Positions 25,312 through 33,870 of a stretch of 64,000 nucleotides of DNA are shown in pieces. The notes below the pieces were generated by a model. The model saw only the letters and a list, made by a program, of their open reading frames with translations. It made no database searches and had not been told where the DNA came from. The position numbers were made by a program, and so were the translations under genes. Position 1 is the stretch's first letter. Every line of letters starts with the position of its first letter. Source of the DNA: Curvibacter sp. AEP1-3 (GTDB lineage: Bacteria > Pseudomonadota > Gammaproteobacteria > Burkholderiales > Burkholderiaceae_C); the NCBI RefSeq assembly GCF_002163715.1, contig NZ_CP015698.1, positions 744,001 to 808,000 on the forward strand, in the 5' to 3' direction.

Positions 25312-26599
25312 GCTGGTGATACGCCATGCCCAGCACCAAGCTGGGCATGCGCAGCAAACGCCCGCCGGGGAAGCGACGGTGCTGGATGCGGGCAAACACA
25401 TCCAGGCGTTTTGCCTGACCGTCGATTGCTTGTGCCACCAAGCGGCCCGCCAAGCCCGTGAGCGCGACCCCATGGCCACTGAAGCCCTGCAGGTAATAGA
25501 TGTTGGAGTCCAGCCGGCCGAAATCCGGTGCTCTGCTCATGCTGATGTCGACGAAACCGCCCCACACATGGTCCACCGCAACGCCTTTCAGTTCCGGAAA
25601 AGCAGCCGCCATGCGCTTGGCCATTTTTGCTTTGAGATTGGCGGGGGTAGCTGTGGAATAACTAACGCCACCACCGAACAGCATGCGGTGGTCTGCACTG
25701 AAACGGAAATAGTCGACCGCAAAATTGTTGTCGCAGACAGCGGCATTGCCCGGCAGCAAGGCCCGAGCGGTAGATTCCCCCAAGGGCTCTGTGCCGATGA
25801 TGTAAGTGCCGACGGGCATGATGCGTGCACTGATTTCCGGAGCTACATCGGGGCCGATTTCCGGCAGGGCACAGTTACCGGCTAGCACCGCAAACTTGGC
25901 ACTTACAGAACCGCTTGCAGTCGACGCCCGAACTGTGGGTCCTCTGTGCAGCCCGGTCACTGGTGAGTATTCAAACATTTGAACGCCTGCGGCCAGAGCA
26001 GCACGTGCCAAGCCCAAACCGTATTTCAGGGGATGCAGATGTCCTGACTGCCCTTCCCACGTTGCTGCGCAGTATCGTGGGCTGCGAATGTGCTGCTCAA
26101 GTGCATCGCCGGTCAGCCACTCGGTCGCGAATCCGTAGTCGCGCTCCAGCGTCTCCGCGTCTTCACGCAGGGCTTTCGCTTTGCGCGGGTTGTCGGCCAC
26201 CGTCAGGTAGCCTTTGACCAAGTCGCATTCGATGCCATGCTGGGCCACGCGCTCTTGCAACAATGCGACCGCCTCCAGCGACATGTCCCAGACCTGCCTC
26301 GCCACCGATGCACCGGCCTGCTCCTCGTAGGGCCCCTGTCCGCTGGCCAGCCCGACGATGAACTGTCCGCCATTGCGACCCGAAGCGCCACTGCAAATGC
26401 GGTCGGCCTCCAGCATGGCCACCGTGTAGCCCGCAGCCCGCAAGTCCAAGGCAGCACACAAGCCCGCAAAACCGCCCCCGACCACGACCACATCTACGGT
26501 CACGTCGCCCTGCAAGGGCGCACAGGGCTGCGGCCGCTGCACACTGGCTTCGTAGTAGCTATGGCGGTTGAGCTGGGTGTCGGACTGAAGCAAGGACAT
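25295..26599 (-). CDS. puuB: FAD-dependent amine oxidase, probable gamma-glutamylputrescine oxidase (PuuB-like)
   Basis: 434 residues from the ATG at 26599 (MSLLQSDTQLNRHSYYEAS); a GTG at 26614 is possible and overlaps the agmatinase stop. The DAO-family FAD site VVVVGGGFAGLCAALDLRAAG is at about residues 37-57, followed by CSGASGRNGGQF, typical of PuuB/OrdL. The C-terminus has YLQGFSGHGVALTGLAG. It would oxidise gamma-glutamylputrescine to the aldehyde with release of ammonia and peroxide. It follows agmatinase in the same operon. Confidence 0.87.
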   Translation of the reverse strand: MSLLQSDTQLNRHSYYEASVQRPQPCAPLQGDVTVDVVVVGGGFAGLCAALDLRAAGYTVAMLEADRICSGASGRNGGQFIVGLASGQGPYEEQAGASVARQVWDMSLEAVALLQERVAQHGIECDLVKGYLTVADNPRKAKALREDAETLERDYGFATEWLTGDALEQHIRSPRYCAATWEGQSGHLHPLKYGLGLARAALAAGVQMFEYSPVTGLHRGPTVRASTASGSVSAKFAVLAGNCALPEIGPDVAPEISARIMPVGTYIIGTEPLGESTARALLPGNAAVCDNNFAVDYFRFSADHRMLFGGGVSYSTATPANLKAKMAKRMAAAFPELKGVAVDHVWGGFVDISMSRAPDFGRLDSNIYYLQGFSGHGVALTGLAGRLVAQAIDGQAKRLDVFARIQHRRFPGGRLLRMPSLVLGMAYHQLKDLL

Positions 26600-26610
26600 G
26601 GTGCGCGGCC

Positions 26611-27534
26611 TCACGCCTTGGAAGCTTTGGCGATTTGACCGCTCAAATAGGTCCAGACGAAAGTGGCAGCTGCGTTACTGGTGAGTTCGGCGTGGTCATA
26701 GGCGGGTGCAACCTCCACACAGTCCATCCCGACGAAATGCAGTGGGGCTAGTTCTTCGAGCAGTGTCAGCACCTGGGAACTGGTCATACCGCCCGGCTCT
26801 GGAGTGCCGGTCCCGGGTGCAAAGGCAGGGTCCAGGCAATCGATATCCAGAGTCAGATAACAAGGGGTATCGCCCAAGCGCTCCCGAATCTGGGAGATCA
26901 CACCCGCTAACCCTGCACCATCCTGCCCACGCAAATCTCGTGCAGTGAATATCAAACCGCCTTGATCTTTCACATATTCGCGGGCAGCGCGCTCACCGCT
27001 GGAGCGCAGTCCGATTTGAACTGTTTTCTCAGGAACGACCAGTCCTTCCTGAATGGCCTCAAACGTCCAGGTGCCGTGGCCCGACGGTTCACCAAAATGG
27101 TCTTCCCATGTGTCGCAATGTGCATCGAAATGAATCAATGCCACCTGGCCATGCCGGCGCTTGAGGGCACGCAGCAAAGGCAATGTCACCGAATGGTCGC
27201 CCCCCAGAAAAACACAATGGTGCTTGTCCATCAATAGCGCCGCTTGTGTCTCGATAGCCTCACGCACCACCTTCAGTGGAGAGGCGTTCGGTAGCGCCAT
27301 ATCACCGGCGTCACCCAGATGAGCCAATGGAGACACTTCAAACACGGGGTGCAGTCCGTCACACAGCATCAAGGACGCGCGACGGATCTCCTGGGGACCG
27401 AATCGGGCGCCCGGCCGGTTGGTAACCGCACCGTCAAATGGAATGCCCGCCAGGGCATAGGCCTGTCCGGCGAGCGCCTGACTGGCGAGAAAACGGTTGC
27501 TGTTGCTGGCGTAAGCGAATTGGCCGATACCCAT
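26611..27534 (-). CDS. speB: Agmatinase
   Basis: 307 residues from the ATG at 27534 (MGIGQFAYASN). The upstream in-frame extension to 27840 has no coding character. Ureohydrolase signatures with the binuclear Mn ligands are complete: FLGGDHSVTLP, LIHFDAHCDTW, and LTLDIDCLDPAFAPGTGTPEPGG. It hydrolyses agmatine to putrescine and urea, feeding the Puu genes beside it. Its stop overlaps the GTG of the oxidase frame. Confidence 0.92.
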   Translation of the reverse strand: MGIGQFAYASNSNRFLASQALAGQAYALAGIPFDGAVTNRPGARFGPQEIRRASLMLCDGLHPVFEVSPLAHLGDAGDMALPNASPLKVVREAIETQAALLMDKHHCVFLGGDHSVTLPLLRALKRRHGQVALIHFDAHCDTWEDHFGEPSGHGTWTFEAIQEGLVVPEKTVQIGLRSSGERAAREYVKDQGGLIFTARDLRGQDGAGLAGVISQIRERLGDTPCYLTLDIDCLDPAFAPGTGTPEPGGMTSSQVLTLLEELAPLHFVGMDCVEVAPAYDHAELTSNAAATFVWTYLSGQIAKASKA

Positions 27535-27672
27535 GGTCGTTGTCCAAGAAAGAGTTATTTGATCGAACAGCGAAGTTAACTGATCGCCTCTTGCGGACTG
27601 GTGCCACTTCGCACGCGCTGATTGGTGTAGGCTCCCGCACTTTGCGGCATCCGCCGCGCGATATAACGCCCC

Positions 27673-28620
27673 ATGCATTCCAACAACGTCCGCCCCCGCT
27701 TGTTTTCCTACGCCCTTCTGGCCATGAGCATGGCTCTGGTGGGTAGCTATGTGGCACTGTCCAAGCCCTTGGTGCTGGTGCTGCCGGTGTTTTTGTTGGC
27801 GTGGTTGCGGTTCGGCATCGGAGGCTTGGCCACCCTGCATTGGCTCAAGCGCCCGGCCGATGAGTTGCCCATGTCACCCGCCACCCGGAAATATCTCTTT
27901 CTGGAATCTTTTTTCGGCAATTTCCTTTTCTCGATCTGCATGCTTTTCGGTGTCAGCATGACCACGGCAGTCTCCGCAGGCGTGATCATGGCGGCCATCC
28001 CGGCGGTGGTTGCGCTGATGAGCTGGGTATTTCTGAAGGAAAAAATCAACACCCGCACCTGGGCTGCAGTTGTCTGCAGTGCGTTGGGCATCGGTTTGCT
28101 TGCGCTATCAAAAAATGAGCTGCACGCGCATACTCCATCGGCGCCAGAGGCCAATTCGACCTTGCATAACCCTTTGCTCGGGAACGCGCTGGTCTTTGCT
28201 GCCGTGTTGTGTGAAGCTGCGTATGCCGTGATCGCCAAGAAGCTGACGGGCGCCCTCAGCCCCCGACGGATTACCGCCTTAATCAACTTGTGGGGCTTTG
28301 CGCTGATGACCCCCTTCGGCCTCTACATGGCGTGGTCGTTCAACTTCGCTGCTGTATCGCCGGGGTCGTGGCTATTGCTGGTGTTTTACGCGTTGGCCGC
28401 CAGCGTGTGGACAGTATGGCTGTGGATGAGCGGACTCAAAAACGTGCCCGCATCACGGGCCGGTGTTTTCACCGTGATGTTGCCGATCTCTGCCGCGGTT
28501 GTCGGCGTGGTGGTCTTGGGCGAGCCACTAGGCGGCTTGCAGCTTCTTGCTTTCGGCATTGCGCTGCTCAGCGTGGTGCTGGCTACCCTGCCTGGCAAAG
28601 ACAGCACAGGCTCACATTAA
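27673..28620 (+). CDS. EamA/DMT-family transporter
   Basis: 315 residues with ten predicted membrane helices in two EamA repeats (about 10-145 and 170-305), for example LGNALVFAAVLCEAAYAVIAKKL and the final LLAFGIALLSVVLATLP. Drug/metabolite transporters of this kind export amino acids or other metabolites; the cargo cannot be told. Divergent from agmatinase with a gap of about 140 bp; convergent with and overlapping the RraA-like gene by 9 bp. Confidence 0.85.
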   Translation: MHSNNVRPRLFSYALLAMSMALVGSYVALSKPLVLVLPVFLLAWLRFGIGGLATLHWLKRPADELPMSPATRKYLFLESFFGNFLFSICMLFGVSMTTAVSAGVIMAAIPAVVALMSWVFLKEKINTRTWAAVVCSALGIGLLALSKNELHAHTPSAPEANSTLHNPLLGNALVFAAVLCEAAYAVIAKKLTGALSPRRITALINLWGFALMTPFGLYMAWSFNFAAVSPGSWLLLVFYALAASVWTVWLWMSGLKNVPASRAGVFTVMLPISAAVVGVVVLGEPLGGLQLLAFGIALLSVVLATLPGKDSTGSH

Positions 28621-29145
28621 TGGCTTGCTGCTGACCACCACTCCGTCACGGTCCGCATAGAGCCATTCACCGGGGCGCACCCACACGCCCTGAATGCGCA
28701 CAGGCAGCTGCACCAGTCCCTGCTGACGTTTTTCTGTGGGGAGTGGCATGGGGGCTAAGGCACGGATACCCACCTGTTGTTGCTCCAGTTCAGCCAGGTC
28801 CCGTACACAACCGTCAATCAACACACCAGCCCAACCATTGCGGGCTGCCGCTGCGGCCAGATTGCCCCCCAATAACGCGCGGCGCAGAGAAGCACCACCG
28901 TCCACGACCAGAACCTGCGCAACCGGGCCGGTGGGCGTATCGATCCAGCCCTGCGAGTCCACCGCCTGCTTGACGAAGGTGTTGTCTTCAAAACATTGAA
29001 CCGTATAGACCGGCCCCATGAAGGTTTTCAATCCGCCGAAGTCCTTGAATACGGGCGGAAGGACACGGAAATTGCCACTCTGATCGTTCTTGTGAACATC
29101 GCAAAAATCACAGGTCGAAAATGGTGCATGGGCCGGGGTAGACAC
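28612..29145 (-). CDS. RraA-like family protein
   Basis: 177 residues from a GTG at 29145 with AAGGAG eight bases upstream. The RraA/HMG-aldolase fold is shown by LVVDGGASLRRALLGGNLAAAAARNGWAGVLIDGCVRD, where the arginine and aspartate belong to the aldolase-type active site, and by the C-terminal PGEWLYADRDGVVV. Members are either 4-hydroxy-4-methyl-2-oxoglutarate aldolases (oxaloacetate decarboxylases) or RNase E inhibitors. The N-terminus (CDFCDV) is extended by about 20 residues. Function between these options is open. Confidence 0.85.
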   Translation of the reverse strand: MSTPAHAPFSTCDFCDVHKNDQSGNFRVLPPVFKDFGGLKTFMGPVYTVQCFEDNTFVKQAVDSQGWIDTPTGPVAQVLVVDGGASLRRALLGGNLAAAAARNGWAGVLIDGCVRDLAELEQQQVGIRALAPMPLPTEKRQQGLVQLPVRIQGVWVRPGEWLYADRDGVVVSSKPLM

Positions 29146-29322
29146 GTGGGGACTCCTTGGTGTGTGGTTTCAGGCAATTCTCCAATGAAAAAAACAACAT
29201 TCCCCTAGGAAAATTGACGTAGCGCCCTTGGATTCACGCTTTTTTGCCATTAGCATGTGCGCTACCAGTGAAGAAGCTGTTTTTTGCTGGCGGTAAATCA
29301 ACTTCTAAAAGGACAATCAATC

Positions 29323-29766
29323 ATGGCAACTGCGAAAAAAGCACCGGCAAAGAAAGCCGCTGCTCCAGCAAAGAAGGCTGCTCCCGCTACCAAAGCTGCA
29401 GCTCCCGCAAAGAAAGTAGCCGCTAAGGCAGCCCCCGCCAAGAAGGCCGCGGCTCCAGCCAAGAAAGCTGCAGCCCCTGCGAAGAAAGTAGCTGCGAAGA
29501 AGGCTCCTGCCAAGAAGCGCACCGTGAACGCTGCATTCATGAAGGCTTTGACACCTAGCGCCGCATTGGCTGCTGTGGTGGGTGCAGCTGCTCTGCCACG
29601 CACTGAAGTCGTGAGCAAGCTGTGGGCTTACATCAAGAAGAATGGCCTGCAAGACGCAGTCAACAAGCGCAACATCAACGCGGATGCCAAGCTCAAGGAA
29701 ATCTTCGGCAAGGCCCAAGTGACTATGTTTGAATTGGCTGGCTTGATCGGCAAGCACCTGAAGTAA
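29323..29766 (+). CDS. Histone-H1-like/SWIB domain protein
   Basis: 147 residues from the ATG at 29323, with AAAAGGA upstream; an earlier in-frame start at 29284 is less likely. Residues 3-65 are a lysine/alanine/proline-rich repeat (AAPAKKA units), like the tails of bacterial histone-H1-like proteins. Residues about 70-147 form a SWIB/MDM2 domain (AFMKALTPSAALAAVVGAAALPRTEVVSKLW...), also seen in chlamydial chromatin proteins. Likely a basic DNA-binding nucleoid protein. It is monocistronic with its own terminator. Confidence 0.88.
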   Translation: MATAKKAPAKKAAAPAKKAAPATKAAAPAKKVAAKAAPAKKAAAPAKKAAAPAKKVAAKKAPAKKRTVNAAFMKALTPSAALAAVVGAAALPRTEVVSKLWAYIKKNGLQDAVNKRNINADAKLKEIFGKAQVTMFELAGLIGKHLK

Positions 29767-29790
29767 GACGCGCAAGCGCACATCCCAAAA

Positions 29791-29817
29791 GAGGCCGGAG
29801 TGACCCGGCCTTTTTTT
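29791..29817 (+). terminator. Intrinsic terminator of the SWIB gene
   Basis: GGCCGG and CCGGCC pair around AGTGAC, followed by seven T's, 25 bp after the stop codon. Confidence 0.9.
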
Positions 29818-29936
29818 GTTTCTATCCATTTGTCACATGGGTGACTGGTGCCAATCCTCATAAGGGAAAGTCGCTAGTCGTTATTGGTGCAGACAACGAA
29901 TCTGCGCCCTACTGCGTGCCTAGAATCCACCCCCTC

Positions 29937-30947
29937 ATGCTGCGATTCATCTTCACACGACTGAGCCTGATCATTCCGACATTCTTCGGCATGACACTGC
30001 TCGCATTCTTCCTGATCCGGTTGGTCCCCGGCGATCCCATCGAAACCCTGGCGGGCGAACGCGGCATTGACGCGGCACGCCATGCAGTGCTCCTCAAGGA
30101 GTACGGTCTGGACCAGCCTGTCATGGTGCAGTACGGCATCTACATTGCCAAAGTACTCAAAGGCGACCTGGGCAAATCCATCATCACCCAGGAACCCGTC
30201 CTGAGTGAATTCGCCACCCTGTTCCCTGCCACCATCGAGTTGGCAGTGTGCGCCATCATTTTTGCCTTGTTGATCGGCATACCGGCCGGCATCATTGCGG
30301 CTGTCAAGCGCAATTCGTTCCTGGACCATGGCGTGATGGGCGTGTCGCTCACGGGCTATTCCATGCCGATTTTCTGGTGGGGCTTGCTGCTGATTCTTCT
30401 GTTTTCCGTGCAGCTGGATCTGACGCCGGTGTCCGGCCGGATCGCGGTGCAGCACTTCATTGAACCGGTAACCGGCTTTCTACTCATTGATACCTTGTTG
30501 GCCGGCGAGACTGCCGCCTTCTGGTCCGCAGCCTCTCACCTGATATTGCCCACCATCGTTTTGGGCACCAACCCGCTGGCTGTGATCGCGCGCATGACAC
30601 GCTCGGCCATGCTGGAGGTGATGGGGGAAGACTACATCCGCACCGCAAGAGCCAAAGGTCTGACCGGGCTGCGGGTGGTCGCAGTCCATGCGCTGCGCAA
30701 TGCCATGATTCCCGTGATTACGGTGATCGGACTTCAGGTGGGCGTGTTGTTCACCGGGGCCATACTGACCGAAACCATCTTCTCGTGGCCGGGTGTGGGT
30801 AAATGGCTGATCGAAGCCATCAGCCGGCGTGACTACCCGGTCCTGCAAGGCGGCATGCTGCTGCTGGGCCTCATGGTCATGACGGTCAACCTATTGGTGG
30901 ATATCACCTACGGCATCATCAACCCACGCATCCGCCACCAGAAATAA
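29937..30947 (+). CDS. dppB: Dipeptide ABC transporter permease DppB-like
   Basis: 336 residues from the ATG at 29937 (MLRFIFTRLSLIIPTFFGM), the typical DppB start; the extension to 29841 has no homology. Six membrane helices, a large periplasmic loop with GDPIETLAGERG, and the EAA motif as EDYIRTARAKGLTGLRVVAVHALRNA. Forms the heteromeric channel with DppC. Stop and next start overlap (TAATGAG), so translation is coupled. Confidence 0.93.
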   Translation: MLRFIFTRLSLIIPTFFGMTLLAFFLIRLVPGDPIETLAGERGIDAARHAVLLKEYGLDQPVMVQYGIYIAKVLKGDLGKSIITQEPVLSEFATLFPATIELAVCAIIFALLIGIPAGIIAAVKRNSFLDHGVMGVSLTGYSMPIFWWGLLLILLFSVQLDLTPVSGRIAVQHFIEPVTGFLLIDTLLAGETAAFWSAASHLILPTIVLGTNPLAVIARMTRSAMLEVMGEDYIRTARAKGLTGLRVVAVHALRNAMIPVITVIGLQVGVLFTGAILTETIFSWPGVGKWLIEAISRRDYPVLQGGMLLLGLMVMTVNLLVDITYGIINPRIRHQK

Positions 30948-31846
30948 TGAGCACTTCCACGATGAACGCTGCGGTGGCGTCACAACCGACGCATCCCTTC
31001 CAGGAATTCTGGCGCTATTTCAAAGGCAACAAGGGCGCTCTGGCCGGCTTGGCAATTGTGGTCATGGTTCTACTCATGGCCTTATTTGCGCCCTGGATTG
31101 CACCTTACCCGCCCGACCTCACCAACAACGCGGCATTTTTAAAGCCTCCCGCCTGGCAGGAAGGCGGCTCACGCGCTTACTTTCTGGGAACCGATGCCAT
31201 CGGCCGCGACATTCTGTCGCGCCTCATGCACGGCGCACGTCTCTCGCTGGTCATCGGCATTGCCGTGGTGACCTTGTCGGTCGTGGTCGGCACCGTGCTG
31301 GGACTGGTCGCAGGGTATTTCAAAGGCATTCTGGAAATCGCCATCATGCGGATGATGGACATCATCCTCACGCTGCCCAGTCTTCTGCTGGCTATCGTGA
31401 TTGTGGCCATCCTCGGCCCGGGCCTGGTGAACGCCATGTTGGCGGTAGCGATTGTGGTGCTTCCACACTATGTGCGCATTACCCGTGCAGCCGTGATTGC
31501 CGAGACCTCGCGCGACTATGTGACTGCTGCCCGCATGACAGGTGCCGGTCATATCCGTCTGATGTTCAGCGAGGTGCTACCCAACTGCACCGCACCGCTC
31601 ATCGTGCAAGCGTCTCTGGGTATCTCCACCGCCATTCTGGATGCCGCCGCACTGGGCTTTCTGGGCCTGGGCGCACAACCTCCCTCACCCGAGTGGGGAA
31701 CCATGCTGGCCGACGCACGTGAATTCGTGCTGCGCGCCTGGTGGGTAGTGACCTTTCCCGGCCTGGCGATTCTGATCACGGTTTTGGCGTTCAACCTGTT
31801 GGGTGATGGCCTGCGCGACGCGCTGGACCCCAAACTCAAACGCTAA
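30947..31846 (+). CDS. dppC: Dipeptide ABC transporter permease DppC-like
   Basis: 299 residues. It has an N-terminal OppC_N segment (FWRYFKGNKGALAGLAIVVMVLLMALFAPWIAPYPP), then five further helices and the EAA loop RDYVTAARMTGAGHIRLMFSEVLPN. The motif LGTDAIGRDILSRLMHGARLSL is diagnostic for DppC. Second gene of the dpp operon. Confidence 0.93.
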   Translation: MSTSTMNAAVASQPTHPFQEFWRYFKGNKGALAGLAIVVMVLLMALFAPWIAPYPPDLTNNAAFLKPPAWQEGGSRAYFLGTDAIGRDILSRLMHGARLSLVIGIAVVTLSVVVGTVLGLVAGYFKGILEIAIMRMMDIILTLPSLLLAIVIVAILGPGLVNAMLAVAIVVLPHYVRITRAAVIAETSRDYVTAARMTGAGHIRLMFSEVLPNCTAPLIVQASLGISTAILDAAALGFLGLGAQPPSPEWGTMLADAREFVLRAWWVVTFPGLAILITVLAFNLLGDGLRDALDPKLKR

Positions 31847-31864
31847 GCCCAAGAGAAAAACAAT

Positions 31865-32842
31865 ATGGCATTGCTAGAAATTGAAAACCTCTCCGTAGAG
31901 TTCCCGTCGCACAACGGCGTGATGCATGCGGTGCAGGACGTGAGCCTCTCACTCGAGGCCGGTGAAGTGCTGGGTGTGGTCGGCGAGTCCGGCTCCGGCA
32001 AAAGCGTCACCATGATGGCGCTCATGGGTTTGGTGGCCTTTCCCGGCCGCGTACAAGCCAAAAAGCTGCGCTTCGATGGGCATGACCTGCTGGGCCTGAG
32101 CGACCGCGAACGCCGGCGCTTCACCGGCAAAGACATGTCCATGATTTTTCAGGACCCCACCACCAGCCTGAACCCCTGCTTCACCGTGAGCTTCCAGCTG
32201 GCTGAAACCCTGAAGCTGCATCTGGGCCTAGACAAAAAAGCCGCGCACAAGCGCTCCATTGAGCTGCTGGAGCAAGTCGGCATTCCGGCCCCCGAGAGCC
32301 GCCTCAAGGTTTACCCGCACCAGCTCTCCGGTGGCATGAGCCAGCGCGTGATGATTGCCATGGCGATTGCCTGCAACCCCAAGCTGTTGATTGCCGATGA
32401 ACCCACCACCGCCTTGGATGTAACCATTCAGGCGCAGATTCTGGACCTGCTCAAGAGCCTGCAAAAAGACCGTGGCATGGCCTTGGTGCTGATCACCCAC
32501 AACATGGGGGTGGTGTCCGACATGGCCCAACGCGTGGCTGTGATGTACGCGGGTCAGGTCATGGAGCAACGCCAGGCGGACGCGCTGTTCGCAGCGCCCG
32601 CCCACCCCTATACCGAGGCATTGCTCTCTGCCATGCCCGAACGCAGCATGCACCAGAGCCGCTTGAACACGATTCCCGGCATGGTGCCGGGTCTGTACGA
32701 CCGTCCGGATGGTTGCCTGTTCGCACCACGCTGCAGCCATGCGCGCCAGGGTGCATGCGACCAGCGCCCTGCACTCACCCCGTGGAGCGGTGGTAGTGTG
32801 CGCTGCCACTTTGCGCTGGGCGCACAGGAGGTCGCAGCATGA
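31865..32842 (+). CDS. dppD: Dipeptide ABC transporter ATP-binding protein DppD-like
   Basis: 325 residues. Walker A GESGSGKS, signature [14 protein letters not shown], Walker [14 protein letters not shown]-loop LITHNMG. The C-terminal oligopeptide_HPY domain holds four cysteines in [19 protein letters not shown] that in relatives bind a 4Fe-4S cluster; here three fall in this region and a fourth in VRCHF. It overlaps dppF by 4 bp (ATGA). Confidence 0.93.
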   Translation: MALLEIENLSVEFPSHNGVMHAVQDVSLSLEAGEVLGVVGESGSGKSVTMMALMGLVAFPGRVQAKKLRFDGHDLLGLSDRERRRFTGKDMSMIFQDPTTSLNPCFTVSFQLAETLKLHLGLDKKAAHKRSIELLEQVGIPAPESRLKVYPHQLSGGMSQRVMIAMAIACNPKLLIADEPTTALDVTIQAQILDLLKSLQKDRGMALVLITHNMGVVSDMAQRVAVMYAGQVMEQRQADALFAAPAHPYTEALLSAMPERSMHQSRLNTIPGMVPGLYDRPDGCLFAPRCSHARQGACDQRPALTPWSGGSVRCHFALGAQEVAA

Positions 32843-33840
32843 GCACCCCAAACACCTTGACACCGGTTGTCGAAGCCCGTGGTCTGCGACAGGTCTACAC
32901 CATCCGCCGTGGCTTCCTGCGCGCACCCGATCATCTGCAAGCGGTGGCGGGCGTGTCCTTCCAAGTCATGCCCGGACGGACACTGGCGGTGGTGGGAGAG
33001 TCTGGGTGTGGCAAGTCCACCCTGGCCCGCATGGTCTCCCTCATCGAATCGCCCACCGAAGGCACCTTGCAACTCGGAGGCGTGGACGCCACCATCGCAG
33101 ATAGCAGCGCCAAAGCGGCCTTGCGCAAAAAGGTGCAGCTGGTGTTTCAAAACCCCTACGGATCGTTGAACCCGCGCAAGCGTATCGGCCAGATACTGGA
33201 AGCCCCACTGGAAATCAACACGGACCTGAATGCTGCTCAGCGGCAGGAAAAAGCCCGCGCCATGCTGGCCAAAGTGGGTCTGCGCCCTGAGCACTACGAT
33301 CGCTATCCGCACATGTTTTCCGGCGGGCAGCGTCAGCGTATAGCGATTGCCCGCGCCTTGATGCTGGACCCGGCCCTGGTGGTGGCAGATGAACCCGTGT
33401 CTGCCCTGGATGTGTCCATTCAGGCCCAGGTGCTGAACCTGCTGGCAGACCTGCAGGATGAGCTGGGCCTGGCCTATCTCTTCATCTCGCACGACCTGGG
33501 TGTGGTCCGCCATATCGCCCACGACGTGATGGTGATGTATCTCGGACAAGTGGTGGAGCAAGGCGACAAGACCACCATTTTCGAGCAGCCCCTGCACCCC
33601 TACACGCGCGCGCTGATGGCCTCCACACCGGGCATGCATGCACCCGGTGGAAAGAGCCAGCGCATCGTTCTGAAGGGTGAATTGCCTTCCCCCCTGAATC
33701 CGCCCAAGGGCTGCGTGTTTTCCACGCGCTGCCCCCACGCTACCGAGCGTTGTCACGCCGAGCGACCTGTCCTGCAGCCCTTGACTGGCAGGCAAGTTGC
33801 TTGTCATGAAGCTTCTGCATTTAGCCAACCCGCTGCATAG
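32839..33840 (+). CDS. dppF: Dipeptide ABC transporter ATP-binding protein DppF-like
   Basis: 333 residues. Walker [10 protein letters not shown], signature [15 protein letters not shown], Walker [14 protein letters not shown]-loop FISHDLGVV. The C-terminus has the same cysteine-rich oligopeptide domain ([19 protein letters not shown]...VACHE). With DppD it forms the ATPase dimer of the dipeptide importer. It is followed 30 bp later by the binding-protein gene. Confidence 0.93.
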   Translation: MSTPNTLTPVVEARGLRQVYTIRRGFLRAPDHLQAVAGVSFQVMPGRTLAVVGESGCGKSTLARMVSLIESPTEGTLQLGGVDATIADSSAKAALRKKVQLVFQNPYGSLNPRKRIGQILEAPLEINTDLNAAQRQEKARAMLAKVGLRPEHYDRYPHMFSGGQRQRIAIARALMLDPALVVADEPVSALDVSIQAQVLNLLADLQDELGLAYLFISHDLGVVRHIAHDVMVMYLGQVVEQGDKTTIFEQPLHPYTRALMASTPGMHAPGGKSQRIVLKGELPSPLNPPKGCVFSTRCPHATERCHAERPVLQPLTGRQVACHEASAFSQPAA

Positions 33841-33870
33841 GCAGCATCAACCCCCAGAGGAGTATCTCCA

